Source: Lentisphaeria bacterium UBA1791 (lineage in GTDB: Bacteria; Verrucomicrobiota; Lentisphaeria; Victivallales; Victivallaceae). Taken from it: 24,443 bases of DNA. The position numbers and the translations under genes are program-made. Below, in pieces: positions 17,056 to 24,419 of the stretch. The notes under the pieces are model-generated. The model had not been told where the DNA came from and made no database searches. It saw only the letters and a list, made by a program, of their open reading frames with translations. Each line of letters starts with the position of its first letter. Position 1 is the first letter of the stretch. The stretch is from assembly GCA_002314455.1 (NCBI GenBank), contig DCFZ01000039.1, forward strand, positions 1 through 24,443, in the 5' to 3' direction.

Positions 17056-17898
17056 CTAAAGTGAAAGCAGTAAATTGATCAACGCGATCAGTCCGACCGC
17101 AGGGCCGATGTAAAGAAAACTGTCGACGACATCGAAAACGCCCCCCATGCCCGGAATCCACGCGGCGGAATCCTTGACGTTGGCGCGCCGCTTCAGCGCC
17201 GATTCCGTCAGATCGCCCGCAAAACTCAGCAACGCGAGCAACAATCCGCCCGCAAGGTAAACGAACCACGGAAAAAGCGGCTTAAAGTAATAAAAGATGA
17301 AACTGACCAAAACCGAGCACGCCATGCCGCCGAAAAATCCTTCCCACGATTTTTTCGGGCTGATCGACGGTGCAATCTTGTGGTTGCCGCCCGGGAGCAT
17401 CGACGTGAGCATACCGAAAATATATCCGCCGGTGTCCATCGCCTTGGCGGTCAGCATCAGATAGAGCAAAAGATACGGAAGGGAACTAAAGTAAAAGCAA
17501 CCGAAAAGGATGTAAGGAAATCCCAGAATCATCACCAGCGCAATGCTGGTGAAGATTCGGCGGAACTTCATCTCATCCTTGCAAAAGAGCAACGTGCCCC
17601 ACACCGTCAGAACGCTGCCGAGAAGGATCCCGACCAGCATCAGACTGAAAAGATCGGTATGCCCGCTGAAACCGAAACTTAAATAGGTCAGAAACGCCGC
17701 GATGCCGCCGATCTCGGCGGTAAAAAGCGGATCGTTGTCCAAATGGAAGTGATTGCAGAGTTTTCCCGCTTCAAAAAGCGTCAGCGCGACGACGATCGCC
17801 GCACCGAAAATAAAGAGCAAAACACCGTATTTCCAGAAAAAAACCGCACAAAGCAACGCCAGCAGGATTGGAAAACTGATGATGCGGTACCTTAACAT
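17056..17898 (-). CDS. cdsA: Phosphatidate cytidylyltransferase (CDP-diglyceride synthase)
   Basis: 280 residues with about eight hydrophobic helices. It makes CDP-diacylglycerol from phosphatidate and CTP for phospholipid synthesis in the inner membrane. Family landmarks: AMDTGGYIFG (Asp155), SPKKSWEGFFGG (180-191), and the C-terminal signature with SALKR at 233-237, KD at 242-243, PGMGGVFD and Asp259. The signature usually reads GHGGxxDRxD; here His is Met251 and the Arg is Val257, while both aspartates remain. The ATG at 17898 has AAGGAA about seven bases upstream; the longer open frame would run back through the isomerase gene. Eleven bases separate it from that gene. Confidence 0.92.
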   Translation of the reverse strand: MLRYRIISFPILLALLCAVFFWKYGVLLFIFGAAIVVALTLFEAGKLCNHFHLDNDPLFTAEIGGIAAFLTYLSFGFSGHTDLFSLMLVGILLGSVLTVWGTLLFCKDEMKFRRIFTSIALVMILGFPYILFGCFYFSSLPYLLLYLMLTAKAMDTGGYIFGMLTSMLPGGNHKIAPSISPKKSWEGFFGGMACSVLVSFIFYYFKPLFPWFVYLAGGLLLALLSFAGDLTESALKRRANVKDSAAWIPGMGGVFDVVDSFLYIGPAVGLIALINLLLSL

Positions 17899-17909
17899 AA
17901 TATTTTCCT

Positions 17910-18551
17910 TTATGCAAAAATAGTTTCTTCCACGGCAAGACAGAGCGCGTGGTAGATCGGCAGATGGTATTCCTGAATCTTGTAAGTCTCGCTTTCCGGC
18001 ACGGCGACGACGATGTCGGCAAATTTCGCGCAAATGCCGTTGCGGTTGCCGGTCAACAGGATCGATTTGACCCCTTTGACCCGCGCCGCCATCAGTGCGC
18101 GCAAGACGTTTTTGGAACCGCCGCCCGTTGAAATGCCGAGAAAGAGATCCCCCGGACGCGCGAGCGCCCACAATTGCTGGGCGAAAATCAGTTCCGGATC
18201 CACGTCGTTGCAAAAGGCGCTCAGCAACCCGGGATGCGACAAAAGCGAGATCGCCCGCAAGCCCGACTGCAGTTTGTCGGCAGTATCCTGACCCGCTTCA
18301 CCGAAAAGCGAAACGAAATTTTCCTTGGCGCAATCCGGCAGCGGCCGTTTTGATTTGAAACCTTTCATCAATTCGCCGCAGATGTGGTCGCAGTCGGCGG
18401 CGCTGCCGCCGTTGCCGGCGAGATACAGGATGCCGTCGCGTTCGTAAAGAGCGAGCAATTCCTCCAAAACCTGGTACAACGTTTCACGCAGACAGGATAA
18501 TTCCGGAATCCGTTGAAAAAGTTCTTCGATTTTAGCGTTTTTCGTTTGCAT
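17910..18551 (-). CDS. SIS-domain sugar isomerase, GmhA-like (sedoheptulose 7-phosphate isomerase family)
   Basis: 213 residues. A single SIS domain with GNGGSAAD at 46-53 and GISTGGGSKNVLRAL near 139-152. His56, Glu60, Gln193 and His201 have the same spacings (4 and 8) as the metal and catalytic residues His61/Glu65 and Gln172/His180 of E. coli GmhA, so isomerase function is credible: sedoheptulose 7-phosphate to D-glycero-D-manno-heptose 7-phosphate for the lipopolysaccharide core. DiaA-type non-enzymatic relatives lack these residues. I use ATG 18551, with AAAGGG about six to eight bases upstream; the in-frame GTG at 18557 is too close to that site. It is the first gene of a six-gene run and faces dnaN across the candidate origin. 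Confidence 0.8.
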   Translation of the reverse strand: MQTKNAKIEELFQRIPELSCLRETLYQVLEELLALYERDGILYLAGNGGSAADCDHICGELMKGFKSKRPLPDCAKENFVSLFGEAGQDTADKLQSGLRAISLLSHPGLLSAFCNDVDPELIFAQQLWALARPGDLFLGISTGGGSKNVLRALMAARVKGVKSILLTGNRNGICAKFADIVVAVPESETYKIQEYHLPIYHALCLAVEETIFA

Positions 18552-18579
18552 TTCCACCCTTTCAAAGATATTTTAACTT

Positions 18580-18608
18580 AAGATAACCGGAAAGCCGTTT
18601 TTTTTCAA
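18580..18608 (-). promoter_or_regulatory. Promoter for the gmhA-like/cdsA/lrp/aminotransferase/recQ run
   Basis: On the minus strand, TTGAAA (18608-18603) and TATCTT (18585-18580) are 17 bases apart, giving a start near 18573 and a leader of about 22 bases. No other likely promoter or terminator is visible among the six closely spaced genes that follow, though internal starts inside coding sequence cannot be excluded. Confidence 0.5.
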
Positions 18609-18693
18609 GGCGCAAACGCAAAAAAGCGCACTTTTCCGGAAAATAAGATTGATGATAAGTTCGTTGACAAGTTGTTGATAAGTTGTTGAAAGA

Positions 18694-18718
18694 CGGTTGA
18701 AAACTTTTTTCTCAACCG
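18694..18718. repeat. Central dyad of the origin-like array
   Basis: CGGTTGA at 18694-18700 and TCAACCG at 18712-18718 are perfect 7-bp inverted repeats around an 11-base AT-rich spacer. The flanking 9-mers to the left and right are mirrored around the same centre, 18706. Confidence 0.6.
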
Positions 18719-18770
18719 CGCAGAAACAAGCTGTCAACGCGTTATTAACAAGGAAAAAGTAAAATTAAAC

Positions 18771-18785
18771 CGTTGATAATCAACG
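18771..18785. repeat. 15-bp palindrome CGTTGAT-A-ATCAACG
   Basis: A perfect palindrome with a single central base. It holds TTATCAACG on the minus strand (18779-18771) overlapping TAATCAACG on the plus strand (18777-18785), so it can be read as two back-to-back DnaA-box-like units. It lies about 40 bases upstream of the predicted dnaN -10 element and could also act as an operator. Confidence 0.6.
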
Positions 18786-18810
18786 CTTCAAAAAAAACGA
18801 TTAACAAAAT

Positions 18811-18838
18811 TTGCTTTTTCTGATTATTATTATATATT
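18811..18838 (+). promoter_or_regulatory. Possible promoter for dnaN-recF
   Basis: TTGCTT at 18811-18816 and TATATT at 18833-18838 are separated by 16 bases, with a start near 18845 and a leader of about 100 bases. The area is very AT-rich, so chance matches are likely; TATAAG at about 18859-18864 is an alternative -10. Confidence 0.4.
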
Positions 18839-18943
18839 AAGTTCTTTAAATAAGATGGTATAAGAAGGAGCGCTTTTTCCGGCATTCAAGCTGAAGTCGC
18901 TCGAAAAGGTTGAAACAAAACTCATATTATGGGAGAGAATAAG

Positions 18944-20038
18944 ATGAAATTCAAAGTCGATCGTGAAAAACTTCACCGGGCTCTCGGCCGCGTCGGCAAC
19001 ATGACCAACAACCGCGCGATCCTGCCCTTGCTCAACAACGTTTTGCTCGAATGCGAGGAAGGCAAGCTCAAACTGACGACCACCGATCTCGAATTGCGCA
19101 TGAGCACCGTAATCGAAGCGACCGTCGAGGAAGCGGGCAAGACGACGGCGCCGGCGAAAAAACTCAATTCGCTGATTTCCTGCATGTCGGGCGCGGAAGT
19201 CGAATTCGACGTCGACGAAGCGGATCACGTAAAAATCCTCTGCGGCACCGGTAAATTCACGCTGCTCGGTCTGCCCGCCAAGGATTTCCCGGAAGCTTCG
19301 GTCAACGAGACGAGCCACATCGTGACGATCAAGGAAAGCGCGATCAAAAAGATGATCTCGCAGATCAATTACGCCGTGAGCGCGGATGATTCCCGCAAAG
19401 TTCTGACCGGCGTGCTGATGAATCTCAAAGATACCAATATGACGCTCGTGGCGACCGACGGCAAGCGCATGGCGCTGCAGGAAGGCGCGCCGACGAGTAT
19501 CGAGGGCGGCGATCTTGAAGCGATCATTCCGTTGCGCGCGATCAACGAATTGCGCCGCGTTGCCGAGGGCGATGCGGAAATGAAAATTTTCATCGGCGAC
19601 AAGCAGTGCCTTTTCCAGGGCGGCGATTTCGAGATGTCGACCAAATTGATCGAGGGCAATTACCCGAACTACCGTCAGGTGGTGCCGGCGGCGTTTGCCA
19701 AAGAGATCGAAGTGCCGACCGACTTGCTCAAGAGCCGTATCCAGACGATGTCGCTGCTGCTGCCCGACACCAACAGTTTCATCATCCTCGGTTTCAGTGA
19801 GAATAAACTGCAGATTTCCGCGTCGAGCGCCGAAGTCGGCGAAGGCAGCGACAGCATCGACATCAACTACAGCGATACGCCGTTTGAGATTTCGTTCAAT
19901 CCGCAGTTTCTGATCGAACCGTTGATGGCGACCGACGTCGAAAGCGTCCGCATGAAAGTCAACGATCCGATCAATCCGGTGGCGATGGAAGCCGGCGAAG
20001 GTTTCCTTTACGTCATCATGCCGATCCGAAAAAAATAG
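18944..20038 (+). CDS. dnaN: DNA polymerase III subunit beta (sliding clamp)
   Basis: 364 residues, matching the usual clamp length (366 in E. coli). The ring-forming clamp tethers replicative and repair polymerases to DNA. The three repeated clamp domains are visible, from MKFKVDREKL at the start to the typical C-terminal VMPIRKK. I start at ATG 18944, which has GGGAGAG six bases upstream; the in-frame ATG at 18929 overlaps that site and would add five residues not typical of the family. It lies next to recF with nine bases between dnaN stop and recF ATG, the classic dnaN-recF order. It faces a gmhA-like gene across the candidate origin. Confidence 0.96.
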   Translation: MKFKVDREKLHRALGRVGNMTNNRAILPLLNNVLLECEEGKLKLTTTDLELRMSTVIEATVEEAGKTTAPAKKLNSLISCMSGAEVEFDVDEADHVKILCGTGKFTLLGLPAKDFPEASVNETSHIVTIKESAIKKMISQINYAVSADDSRKVLTGVLMNLKDTNMTLVATDGKRMALQEGAPTSIEGGDLEAIIPLRAINELRRVAEGDAEMKIFIGDKQCLFQGGDFEMSTKLIEGNYPNYRQVVPAAFAKEIEVPTDLLKSRIQTMSLLLPDTNSFIILGFSENKLQISASSAEVGEGSDSIDINYSDTPFEISFNPQFLIEPLMATDVESVRMKVNDPINPVAMEAGEGFLYVIMPIRKK

Positions 20039-20047
20039 TTTTTGGCG

Positions 20048-21100
20048 ATGTTGCAGGAAATTAAGCTCGTTAATTTTCGCAACTTCGGCACGGCGCAGCT
20101 GAATTTTTCGGGGCGCGACGTCGTCCTTTTCGGCAAAAACGGTTCGGGTAAGAGCAATCTGCTGGAAGCGGTCAATCACCTGTCGATTCTGCGCAGTTTC
20201 CGCGGCGCGCGAAGCCGGGAATTGGTGCGGATCAACGAGAGCGAATTTTTTCTCGGCGGAACGCTGAAAAAGGGAAACTTCACGGAGTTTCTTTCCGTGC
20301 GGGAAAGAGCGGATGGCCGCCGGGAACTTTTCATCGGCGAGACGAAATTGCGCCGGTCGAGCGAATTCATCGGCGAATTTCAGACGGTCCCGTTCGTGCC
20401 GGAAGACCGGATGATCGTTTCCGGCAATTCGGCTTTCCGGCGGAAATTTTTCGACGTGCTGCTTTCGGCGCTCGACGGAAAGTATTTCAGTTTGCTCGTC
20501 AACTATGCGCGCGCGCTCGACCAGCGCAACCGCGCGTTGCGTGAGAACCATCTGCCGGTCGCCGCGGCGTTTGAAGAGGAATTGTCACGCTGTGGCGCCG
20601 AGATCGGCAATTTCCGGGAAAACGGCGCAAAAATGATCGTCGATGAGATGAATCATCTTTTCGGCGGCAAATACCGCTTTGATCTGCGCTACAATCGGGC
20701 GTTTCCCGCCGATGCGGCGGAGTATCTGGAAAAATTGAAAATTTCGCGGCCGCGGGAAGCGTTGAAAAAATGTACGCTGATCGGGCCGCAACTTGATGAA
20801 TTCGAGATGCGTCTGGATGGTCGCTTGCTGCGCGGTTTTTCTTCGACCGGGCAACAGCGGTTGTCGAGTCTGATGTTGCGCTTGTCGCACTTCAACTTGG
20901 TGCGCAAAAACACGTCGGTAACGGTCGTCGCGCTGATCGACGACGTCACCGGCGAATTGGATGATGAAAATTTCGATCACTTCCTCGACAACGTCGCGGT
21001 CGCGGATCAAAGGATTTTTACGTTTACCGGGATCCCGGATCGGGAAATTTTTCGCCGCGCCCAGCAGATTCCGGTCGAAATGCTGGAGAATTTTTCATGA
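20048..21100 (+). CDS. recF: DNA replication/repair protein RecF
   Basis: 350 residues. An SMC-like ABC ATPase that, with RecO and RecR, loads RecA at gaps in DNA. Walker A is GKNGSGKS (29-36), the ABC signature is FSSTGQQR (264-271) and Walker B is VVALIDDVTGELD (293-305). The N-terminus MLQEIKLVNFRN fits the family. ATG at 20048 is preferred over TTG at 20042; neither has a clear Shine-Dalgarno sequence, so translation may depend on the dnaN ribosomes. The last four bases, ATGA, overlap the rmuC start. Confidence 0.93.
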   Translation: MLQEIKLVNFRNFGTAQLNFSGRDVVLFGKNGSGKSNLLEAVNHLSILRSFRGARSRELVRINESEFFLGGTLKKGNFTEFLSVRERADGRRELFIGETKLRRSSEFIGEFQTVPFVPEDRMIVSGNSAFRRKFFDVLLSALDGKYFSLLVNYARALDQRNRALRENHLPVAAAFEEELSRCGAEIGNFRENGAKMIVDEMNHLFGGKYRFDLRYNRAFPADAAEYLEKLKISRPREALKKCTLIGPQLDEFEMRLDGRLLRGFSSTGQQRLSSLMLRLSHFNLVRKNTSVTVVALIDDVTGELDDENFDHFLDNVAVADQRIFTFTGIPDREIFRRAQQIPVEMLENFS

Positions 21101-22350
21101 CGAACTGGATCTTTTTTCTCGCCGGCGCGCTCGTCGGCATTGCCGGCGGCGGATTTGTCGTTTCCGCCTTGTGCCGCGCGCTTTACCGCGCCCGGCTCGC
21201 CGCCCAGCAGGAAGTTTTTGCCGCGCGTCAGCAGGAACTTGACCGCCACGCCGCCGAGATCGAAAAGTTGCGCAATCAGCAGGCGGAGCAGTTGAAACTG
21301 GAATTGAAAGCGCTTTCCGACAAAATCTTTGAGGAAAAGAGCGTCAAACTCAACGCCGCCAACAAGGAACAGCTTTCCGCGCTGATGGATCCCTTTAAGG
21401 AAAAGTTGCAGGAATTCAAAAAAAGCGTCGACGAATCGCGCGGCAAAAACATCGAATTGCACGCGGCGTTGCGCACCGAACTTGCCCGGATGATGACCGA
21501 GACCGGCAAACTCGGCAACGAGGCGAAAATGTTGACCAACGCCCTGCGCGGCGAACAGAAAACGCAGGGCGACTGGGGCGAGATGATCCTCGACGATCTT
21601 TTACAGCGCTCCGGATTGAAAAACGGCGTCCACTACGAATGTCAGAAAACGATGCGCGACGCCGACGGCGCCTTGCTCAAAAACGATACGGCAAACTTGT
21701 TGCGTCCCGACGTGATCGTCCACTACCCCGACGGCAAGGACGTCGTCATCGACAGCAAGGTGAGTTTGACCAACTACATTTCCTACATGAATGAGGAAGA
21801 TCCCGAAAATCGCGAAACCGCGCTCAAAAATCACCTCAAAAGCGTCCGCAGTCACGTCGACGAACTCGCCAAAAAGAACTACGCAAGTTTCGTGCCGGAA
21901 ACCGGTCATGAAAGCTGCGGTTTCACCGTGATGTTCATTCCCAACGAAGGCAGTTTCCAGCTGGCGATGATCCACGATCCCGAACTTTGGGTCTACGCTT
22001 TCAATCGCAAAATATTGATCGTGAGTCCGGTTAATCTGATGGCGCTTCTGCAGTTGATCGAGATCGCGTGGACGCGCGAAGATCAATCGCGCAACCAGCA
22101 GGAAATTCTCAAGACCGGCGCCCAGCTTTTGGAGCGTCTCTACGCCTTTTACGAGGAATTCGACAACATCGGCAAACAGCTCGACGCGGCGCGCGGCGCC
22201 TTTGACAACGCGGCGCACCGCCTCAAGGAAAGCGAACGCGCCCGCAGCGTCGTTTCAGCCGGCGAAAAACTGAAAAAACTCGGCGTCAAAATGAGCAAGG
22301 AGAAAAAACTCCCGCAATCGCTCGAATTGCCGGAAAGCGAGGAAAACTGA
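21097..22350 (+). CDS. rmuC: DNA recombination protein RmuC
   Basis: 417 residues. A membrane helix at about 4-24 is followed by a long coiled coil (about 32-150) and the RmuC domain (about 150-365). The domain contains QGDWGE (157-162), RPDVIVHYPDGKDVVIDSK (203-221) and VMFIPNEGSFQLA. Asp205, Asp219 and Lys221 fit a restriction-endonuclease-like core, which is the predicted but little-tested activity of the family. RmuC limits inversions at short inverted repeats in E. coli. The ATGA overlap with recF and the TGATG junction with the next gene show a single transcription unit with dnaN-recF. Confidence 0.92.
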   Translation: MTNWIFFLAGALVGIAGGGFVVSALCRALYRARLAAQQEVFAARQQELDRHAAEIEKLRNQQAEQLKLELKALSDKIFEEKSVKLNAANKEQLSALMDPFKEKLQEFKKSVDESRGKNIELHAALRTELARMMTETGKLGNEAKMLTNALRGEQKTQGDWGEMILDDLLQRSGLKNGVHYECQKTMRDADGALLKNDTANLLRPDVIVHYPDGKDVVIDSKVSLTNYISYMNEEDPENRETALKNHLKSVRSHVDELAKKNYASFVPETGHESCGFTVMFIPNEGSFQLAMIHDPELWVYAFNRKILIVSPVNLMALLQLIEIAWTREDQSRNQQEILKTGAQLLERLYAFYEEFDNIGKQLDAARGAFDNAAHRLKESERARSVVSAGEKLKKLGVKMSKEKKLPQSLELPESEEN

Positions 22351-23531
22351 TGAACTACAACTTTGACGTCAGTATTATCGTTTCCGTTTTGCACCCGGAC
22401 CCCGTCTATTTGCGCGACGTGATCCTTTCCGCCAAACGACTGGTGGAAAAAAGTCATCAAAAGGTCGAACTTCTGCTCGGCAACGACGGCAGTCCCGCCG
22501 ACGAATGGCATATTTTCGACGAATGCGCCGCCTTGGCGCCGGAGCTGGTCAAACTCTTTCACTTTCCGCTCAACCGCGGCATCGGCCGCACCCGGACGAA
22601 TCTGATCAAAAAAAGTTCCGGCCGCTATGTGATGCCCTTTGACGGCGACGACATTCTTTTGCCCTTTGACCTCGACGGCGAGATCGCCTTTCTCGATCAG
22701 CATAGGGAATACGGCGCCAGTTACGCGCAGAAATACCTTTTCAACGAAAACGGCCTCACCGGGATGAATCACGGCGCGCCGCTTTCCGATTTCCAGAGCT
22801 ACTTCACGCCCAAAGTCAATATCAACGCGATGCTGATCCGCCGCGAATTGGTCGATCTCTGTCACGGTTTCCGCCAGATACCGGGCAGCCACATCAACGA
22901 AGACGTCTATCTGATGTATCGCATGATCCGCGAGTCGAAGCTTTACTTCAGCCGCGAGGGGCGCAGTCTTTACCGCATCCACAACAAAAGCGTCTGCCAC
23001 GTCTACGGCGGGGAGCAGGACGATTTCCGCTATATGGCGCGGGCGATGGCGGAGCGGGACATCGATCTTTTCCGGCAATGGCTCGCGCGCAAAGTTCCCG
23101 TCGTGCCGCCGGAAAGACGGCGCATTTCCGCCGCGATCGCCGGCGCCGCGCTCTTTCTCTATCAGAAAAATCAGGATTTTGCGCTCTGGATCCTGCAAAG
23201 CGCCGTCGATAACTTCCCCGACGACTACGGCGCGTGGGAGCATTTTCTCTATTTCGGCTTTCACTGCTGGAATTTGCCGGAAGCGTTGGATCATTTGCGG
23301 ACGGCGCTCCAACACTTCCCCGGCGACGTTTCCCGGCAGTTGCCGCTGCTTTTCAATCTTAACATTCTGTCGCAGCGCAACTTCGCGATCCCGCCGGAAT
23401 TTGCCGAACTTCACGACCGGGCGTACCGGAAGTGGTTTGAGATCCCAGAAACCGTGCGGCTTTACGTGCCGGAAGCGGTGAAAGTGTCGCGCCCGAGCTA
23501 TTCGTTTGTTATGCCGAAAATCCAATTTTAG
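22350..23531 (+). CDS. Family 2 glycosyltransferase with C-terminal helical (TPR-like) region
   Basis: 393 residues. The N-terminal ~220 residues form a GT-A domain: DVSIIVSVLHPDPVYL at the start, LGNDGS at 43-48, the metal-binding DGDD at 98-101 and a probable catalytic ED at 184-185 (HINEDVYLMYRM). YRIHNKS (208-214) is the usual end of the catalytic domain. Residues about 240-340 are helical with TPR-like spacing (KNQDFALWILQSAVDNFPDDYGAWEHFLYF). No membrane segment is seen, so it acts in the cytoplasm on an unknown sugar donor, perhaps in surface glycan assembly. Its ATG overlaps the rmuC stop by one base. Confidence 0.82.
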   Translation: MNYNFDVSIIVSVLHPDPVYLRDVILSAKRLVEKSHQKVELLLGNDGSPADEWHIFDECAALAPELVKLFHFPLNRGIGRTRTNLIKKSSGRYVMPFDGDDILLPFDLDGEIAFLDQHREYGASYAQKYLFNENGLTGMNHGAPLSDFQSYFTPKVNINAMLIRRELVDLCHGFRQIPGSHINEDVYLMYRMIRESKLYFSREGRSLYRIHNKSVCHVYGGEQDDFRYMARAMAERDIDLFRQWLARKVPVVPPERRRISAAIAGAALFLYQKNQDFALWILQSAVDNFPDDYGAWEHFLYFGFHCWNLPEALDHLRTALQHFPGDVSRQLPLLFNLNILSQRNFAIPPEFAELHDRAYRKWFEIPETVRLYVPEAVKVSRPSYSFVMPKIQF

Positions 23532-23548
23532 AATAAAGGAAAGATGCT

Positions 23549-24220
23549 ATGACCGAAACCATCGTCAATCATATCGAATATTTTGCCGCCAGTGCGAGCA
23601 CCTGGGGATTGCTGACGATCTTCATTTTTATGACGATCGAAAGCAGTTTCATCCCGTTCCCGAGTGAAGTCGTGATGATCCCGGCGGGATTTCTCGCTTT
23701 CCGCGGTGAAATGACGACGGGGATTTTCTGGCTCGACGCATTGCTCGCCGTGCTGGCAGGACTTGCCGGTTCGATGGCGGGGGCGTATATCAATTATTAC
23801 CTTGCCTGCTCGGTCGGCAGAAGTTTTCTTTACCGTTACGGCAAATACTTTTTCCTCAAGCCGGCGACGCTGGAGCGATCGGAGGAAATTTTCCGCAAAT
23901 ACGGCGATCTCGCGACCTTTGTCTGCCGTCTGCTCCCGGGGATCCGCCAGTTGATCTCGATCCCCGCCGGCCTCGCTAAAATGAATCTCAAACGCTTCAG
24001 TTTCTTTACGGCACTCGGCGCGGGCATCTGGATCATCATCCTGACCGCAGTCGGCGCGTGGTTCGGCCACCTCGCCGGAAATATGTCGTACGCCGAACTG
24101 ATCACCGCCGGCAAAAAGGCAATCCAGAATCACTATATCTGGATCCTCGTCATCCTCGCGGTTTTTATCGCCGTATATTTATTCATCCAGCACCTCGTGA
24201 TGAAAAAGAACAAAAAATAA
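23549..24220 (+). CDS. DedA/VTT family inner-membrane protein
   Basis: 223 residues with about five hydrophobic segments. Family hallmarks are ESSFIPFPSE (31-40), the glycine-rich GLAGSMAGAYINYYLACSVGR (71-91, Glu31/Glu40 and Arg91 conserved types) and FVCRLLPGIRQLISIPAG (124-141) with Arg127 and Arg133. DedA proteins are lipid transporters or scramblases; some recycle undecaprenyl phosphate or phosphatidylethanolamine. AAAGGAAAG precedes the ATG. It is 17 bases after the glycosyltransferase, at the end of the dnaN operon, and its proximity to glycan genes suits a lipid-carrier role, which is inference. Confidence 0.9.
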   Translation: MTETIVNHIEYFAASASTWGLLTIFIFMTIESSFIPFPSEVVMIPAGFLAFRGEMTTGIFWLDALLAVLAGLAGSMAGAYINYYLACSVGRSFLYRYGKYFFLKPATLERSEEIFRKYGDLATFVCRLLPGIRQLISIPAGLAKMNLKRFSFFTALGAGIWIIILTAVGAWFGHLAGNMSYAELITAGKKAIQNHYIWILVILAVFIAVYLFIQHLVMKKNKK

Positions 24221-24221
24221 T

Positions 24222-24250
24222 TTGCAAAAGCCAAAAGCGCAAGCTATATT
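24222..24250 (+). promoter_or_regulatory. Promoter for tRNA-Gln
   Basis: TTGCAA at 24222-24227 and TATATT at 24245-24250 are exactly 17 bases apart, with the expected start about five bases before the tRNA. It begins directly after the DedA stop. Confidence 0.6.
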
Positions 24251-24261
24251 ATAGGACACGC

Positions 24262-24335
24262 AGTCCCATGGTGTAACGGTAGCACAAGTGATTCTGGTTC
24301 ATTTAGTTGAGGTTCGAATCCTTATGGGACTGCCA
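24262..24335 (+). tRNA. tRNA-Gln (anticodon CTG)
   Basis: The cloverleaf folds fully: acceptor AGTCCCA/TGGGACT, D arm GTGT/GCAC with a 7-base loop, anticodon stem AGTGA/TCATT with loop TTCTGGT (anticodon CTG, reading CAG), variable loop of 4, T arm TGAGG/CCTTA with loop TTCGAAT. Discriminator base is G and CCA is encoded. 74 bases in all. Confidence 0.95.
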
Positions 24336-24380
24336 ATTTTTTTGTAAATAGCCGGGCGGCAAAAATCATCCGCATAAACA

Positions 24381-24419
24381 AAAACTGGTCGCAAACAAAG
24401 AGTTTGCACCAGTTTTTTT
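24381..24419 (+). terminator. Intrinsic terminator after tRNA-Gln
   Basis: AAAACTGGTCGCAAAC (24381-24396) pairs with GTTTGCACCAGTTTT (24402 onward) with a single bulged base and a 5-base loop, followed by a run of T to 24419. It ends the tRNA transcript. Between tRNA and terminator, 24336-24380, I see nothing. Confidence 0.85.

Larger units (their letters stand above)
18650..18840. other. Candidate replication origin (oriC): phased DnaA-box-like array plus AT-rich stretch
   Basis: This region lies between divergent genes, directly before dnaN-recF. Minus-strand 9-mers at 18650 (TTATCATCA), 18662 (TTGTCAACG), 18673 (TTATCAACA), 18684 (CTTTCAACA) and 18695 (TTTTCAACC) sit 11-12 bases apart. 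Plus-strand counterparts are at 18709 (TTCTCAACC), 18731 (CTGTCAACG) and 18742 (TTATTAACA), also on an 11-base grid. TTATCAACG recurs on the minus strand at 18771-18779. TTATCAACA differs by one base from the standard DnaA box TTATCCACA. An AT-rich run at 18786-18855 could be the unwinding element. dnaA is not in the window. Confidence 0.5.

Noticed and set aside
18650..18703. The 11-base periodic units as a CRISPR or ordinary tandem repeat
   Set aside because: Units are far too short for CRISPR, have no spacers, and the array inverts around a centre instead of continuing in one direction.
18830..20551. A 573-codon open frame on the minus strand across dnaN and recF
   Set aside because: Antisense shadow of two unmistakable genes; low-complexity Arg/Phe/Asp-rich product that also runs into the promoter region.
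22149..23525. A 458-codon minus-strand frame opposite rmuC and the glycosyltransferase
   Set aside because: Spans two real genes on the other strand and has shadow-type composition.
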